Of a DNA stretch of 64,000 nt, positions 62,118-64,000 are shown piece by piece. Origin of the DNA: Bacteroidales bacterium UBA5536. GTDB lineage: Bacteria; Bacteroidota; Bacteroidia; Bacteroidales; F082. The notes under the pieces were generated by a model that saw nothing but the letters and a program-made list of their open reading frames with translations, was not told the origin of the DNA and searched no databases. The DNA is taken from NCBI GenBank assembly GCA_002426795.1, contig DINQ01000020.1, positions 469 to 64,468 on the forward strand, read 5' to 3'. The position numbers and the translations under genes are program-made. Numbering within the stretch: position 1 is the first letter of the stretch; every line of letters begins with the position of its first letter.

Positions 62118-63173
62118 CTAAAATCGATTCTCCACGAGTTTTTTTAAATCCTTGACCTGCATATTGAGCAGTTCAGCTGCCTTGCTCAGGGTGATCTTCT
62201 CCCCGTCGAGGGCTTTCATCACCATCAGCTCAAAGCGTCTGGTTTCTTCCTTGCCGGTATAGGCGCCCAAGCCTTTTTCCTTCTTATTGGTTTCTATCCA
62301 TTTCTTGAACTCCAAATGCCTGCGGTAGCTCACCAGCCCACATTCCACGGTGCGGTACATCAAGGCCTGCAGGCTGATGCCATACAGCTCCTTGATCTCG
62401 ATCAGCTCATTCAGGTAGATGGATTCGCGCTGTTGCCCCAGCAGTTGCCTTAAAAGGGCGCAAGGCATCAGGGCAGCACCGGCAAAACGATGGCAGGCTT
62501 TCTCCTGCTCGTCCAGGCTCAGCGCTTCGTCAAATGCAAACAGCAGATGTGCCAGCTCGTGCAGCGTTGTGAACCGCCTGCGCTCGATGGTCATATTGCT
62601 GTTGACGACAATAATGGGGATGTTGCCGTTGATCATGATGGCCAGCCCGTCGAAGGCATCATCCACATCATCCAGTTCGGCCACCTTGATCTGGTGCTGT
62701 TCGAGTAGTCCGTAAATATTGTGCAGGCCTTGATCGCCCAGCTGCCAGGCCTCGCGCCAGCGTGTTGCGGCTTCTTCGGCCTGCTCCACGCTGCTGAGGG
62801 TGTAGCCCGGCATCGGATGTGTAAATTCTTTGTGGAGCAAAAGCAGTTTTTCTGCTTCCAGATAGCGTTCCATTAGTTCCACTGCCCGCTCGCTGATACC
62901 GTCGAGGACCTTTTTGGACAGCGCTCCCTTGGTGCGAAACCGCACATCTTTCACTTCGAGGTTCAGGGGCTTCAGAAAGTAACCCAGGGGCTGCCCAAGT
63001 ACTTCGGCTATCTCACTGAGTACCTCAATGCGCGGCACCATCTCGCCTTTTTCGTAACGGGAAATGGCGTTCTTCGAAATGCTGATGCCCATCTGCCCGA
63101 TCAGCTCGTCCATGGTGAGGCCCCGGATCAACCGGGTGCTCCGGATGCGTTTGCCTAATGTTTCTTTGTCCAT
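62118..63173 (-). CDS. XRE regulator fused to ImmA/IrrE metallopeptidase (antitoxin-like)
   Basis: 351 residues. XRE-type HTH in the first 65 (GKRIRSTRLIRGLTMDELIG, SISKNAISRYEKGEMVPRIE), then the ImmA/IrrE (COG2856) domain with zinc motif TTLHELAHLLF (HExxH near residue 204) and the third ligand helix EEQEKACHRFAGAALM. A 30-residue C-terminal HTH-like tail follows (ITLSKAAELLNMQVKDLKKL). This XRE-MP combination is a known antitoxin type. It precedes the PIN-like gene by 180 bp. Promoter repeats at 63194-63270 suggest autoregulation. Confidence 0.9.
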   Translation of the reverse strand: MDKETLGKRIRSTRLIRGLTMDELIGQMGISISKNAISRYEKGEMVPRIEVLSEIAEVLGQPLGYFLKPLNLEVKDVRFRTKGALSKKVLDGISERAVELMERYLEAEKLLLLHKEFTHPMPGYTLSSVEQAEEAATRWREAWQLGDQGLHNIYGLLEQHQIKVAELDDVDDAFDGLAIMINGNIPIIVVNSNMTIERRRFTTLHELAHLLFAFDEALSLDEQEKACHRFAGAALMPCALLRQLLGQQRESIYLNELIEIKELYGISLQALMYRTVECGLVSYRRHLEFKKWIETNKKEKGLGAYTGKEETRRFELMVMKALDGEKITLSKAAELLNMQVKDLKKLVENRF

Positions 63174-63193
63174 AACTGAGCTTTTTTTTGTTT

Positions 63194-63217
63194 ACTACAA
63201 TGCAAATATACTACAAT
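63194..63217 (-). promoter_or_regulatory. Promoter of the XRE-ImmA operon with flanking direct repeats
   Basis: TATATTTG (minus strand, 63210-63203), a perfect -7 box 30 bp before the ATG, is bracketed by two ACTACAAT copies (63194-63201 and 63210-63217), 16 bp apart. Repeats around a -7 box suit a repressor made by the downstream gene. Confidence 0.6.
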
Positions 63218-63254
63218 ATGTCAACCATACGGCATCAAGAGTCAGAAAAAGTTT

Positions 63255-63270
63255 TCAACAATATTGTTGA
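63255..63270. promoter_or_regulatory. Perfect palindrome, possible XRE operator
   Basis: TCAACAATATTGTTGA is a perfect 16-bp palindrome, 82 bp before the XRE-ImmA ATG. It could be a second operator site. Confidence 0.5.
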
Positions 63271-63475
63271 TAAGTGATCCCGGGCAATGTTTTTAGGGGT
63301 ATTGATGGGTTGCCATCCAGGACGGATGGCGTCAACAAAAATTGGAAAGATGCTTGATTGGATCCGTTATATATTTTCCAACAATGCTGCAAAAAAGTTG
63401 AAAAATGTAGAATTTTGACTATAGCTTTGATGGATTACCTTTCTGATACATTTGAGAAACGTACCCCCCCCGCTG

Positions 63476-63514
63476 CACGAGTCCCCTCGTGTGGCTTTTT
63501 GCAACAGCAAAAGC
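63476..63514. repeat. Two adjacent small hairpins
   Basis: CACGAG-TCCC-CTCGTG (63476-63491) is a perfect 6-bp stem; GCTTTTTGC-AACA-GCAAAAGC (63494-63514) is an 8-bp stem with one bulge. They are 2 bp apart in noncoding DNA. A third, GCCATCC-AGGAC-GGATGGC, lies at about 63312-63330. Confidence 0.55.
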
Positions 63515-63621
63515 GCTACCTGGTCGCTATAACCCCTCCCAATAAGCCCTGTTCTCCAGCATAATCCCTTGAGCTGCTGTAAACATAATTCTGCGAAAAG
63601 TAAACATGTAAAGTTTTCCAT

Positions 63622-63651
63622 TCCAGCTGGCGCTGATTTGTAATCTGTGTC
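63622..63651. repeat. Solo left-end REP, degenerate
   Basis: CCAGCTGGCGCTGATTTGTA followed by ATCTGTGTC is a mutated version of the REPIN left palindrome. No right end is found before copy D. Confidence 0.55.
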
Positions 63652-63744
63652 TTTGACAAACCTCTTGTTTGAAAACCATTTGCATTATCTATTCAAAGTT
63701 AATAATGTAACTTCTTTTAACCCTTACCGTCAGCATAATCTTCA

Positions 63745-63922
63745 CCCCCGCTGGCGCCGATTTGCAATCGGTGCCCGTACAATTTGTTTTTAATTGAATT
63801 TCATGCTTTCGGCTCATGGTTCAAAAATAGTCAACTGTTTTAAACTTACACTTGTGATTTATTCGCAGATTTTAGGTCAGACAAGAGGATGTTCCGGATA
63901 CGGATTGCAAATCCGCACCAGG
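63745..63922. repeat. REPIN-like element copy D
   Basis: Left end CCGCTGGCGCCGATTTGCAA to TCGGTGCCCGTAC, right end TTCCGGATACGGATTGCAAA to TCCGCACCAG; about 178 bp. The palindromes CCGATTTGCAATCGG and CGGATTGCAAATCCG are both perfect. The internal sequence has diverged from copies A-C but keeps TTCATGCTTTCG and CAAAAATA. Confidence 0.8.
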
Positions 63923-63960
63923 GGGAGACTGAACAGGAAGACTTATTTAAAAACCCAGAC

Positions 63961-64000
63961 ATGCTTAAACGGCTCAATGAGATTGAGAAGATGGAAAAAG
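63961..64000 (+). CDS. 5' end of a plus-strand reading frame cut by the window
   Basis: ATG 63961 begins MLKRLNEIEKMEK. The same frame is open upstream to about 63910, reading GETEQEDLFKNPD, so the ATG may be internal to a gene whose 5' end was replaced by REPIN copy D. Charged, helix-like. Too short to identify. Confidence 0.35.
   Translation, partial: MLKRLNEIEKMEK

Noticed and set aside
63367..63621. Minus-strand 84-codon frame
   Set aside because: Cys/Leu-rich translation of palindrome-containing noncoding DNA; no start context or family resemblance.
1..64000. tRNA, rRNA, IS element or phage genes
   Set aside because: None with recognisable structure or transposase/integrase motif was seen on either strand.

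Overview
The window is a chromosomal segment of a Bacteroidota bacterium. Evidence: a gliding-motility lipoprotein (GldH), a type IX secretion (T9SS) C-terminal sorting domain, SusD/RagB-era lipoprotein signals with Cys boxes, a three-subunit (C-A-B) succinate dehydrogenase/fumarate reductase, DUF6624, DUF4386 and LTD families, and repeated matches to the Bacteroidota sigma-A -7 box TAnnTTTG just upstream of genes. Base composition is mixed: roughly balanced GC in the housekeeping parts and clearly AT-rich in about 12.0-12.8 kb and 34.5-43 kb. No rRNA, tRNA, CRISPR array or transposase gene was seen.

Layout. 0-2.4 kb: an ArsR-controlled redox/efflux operon (ArsR, thioredoxin-like, ArsF-like, ArsG/DsbD-like, YraQ-like permease cut by the window edge) with an operator palindrome abutting its promoter. 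2.4-11.2 kb: DUF1566 lipoprotein, a membrane protein of glycosyltransferase type, then the syntenic block holB-ricT-gldH-PBP1A. 11.3-13.0 kb: three copies of a REPIN-like (paired palindrome) mobile repeat surrounding a truncated RHS/polymorphic-toxin tip and its probable membrane immunity protein. 13.0-17.0 kb: succinate dehydrogenase/fumarate reductase. 17.1-22.2 kb: two M24B aminopeptidases, an alpha/beta hydrolase and a tandem adenylate kinase whose second P-loop is degenerate. 22.2-27.8 kb: T9SS cargo protein, unknown two-TM protein, SLC13/DASS transporter, and two adjacent CYTH-like proteins.

27.9-34.4 kb is the most interesting operon: a PhoU-like (DUF47) protein, a PiT phosphate transporter fused through a coiled coil to a LuxR/GerE-type DNA-binding domain, an OprO/P-like porin and a lipoprotein with five lamin-tail domains. 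It looks like a complete phosphate import unit whose transporter may itself be a transcription factor. 34.8-49.5 kb is a block of small unknowns, two serine hydrolases of the beta-lactamase fold, a CPBP protease, a CocE-type hydrolase, two more alpha/beta hydrolases, a broken DUF6624 gene, a SnoaL-like protein, DUF4386, an MDR oxidoreductase and a TolB-like/TPR/AraC regulator, nearly all on the minus strand.

49.7-64 kb: hflK-hflC, a small membrane protein, a 2170-residue soluble hybrid histidine kinase with about 12 PAS domains, a helical protein with a carboxypeptidase-regulatory-like domain, and a toxin-antitoxin-like cassette (XRE-ImmA/IrrE metalloprotease, a PIN-like protein and a third unknown protein) with autoregulatory-looking promoter repeats. 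Another REPIN copy and the first codons of a plus-strand reading frame close the window. Start codons were moved downstream where the longest frame began with TTG inside a promoter box.
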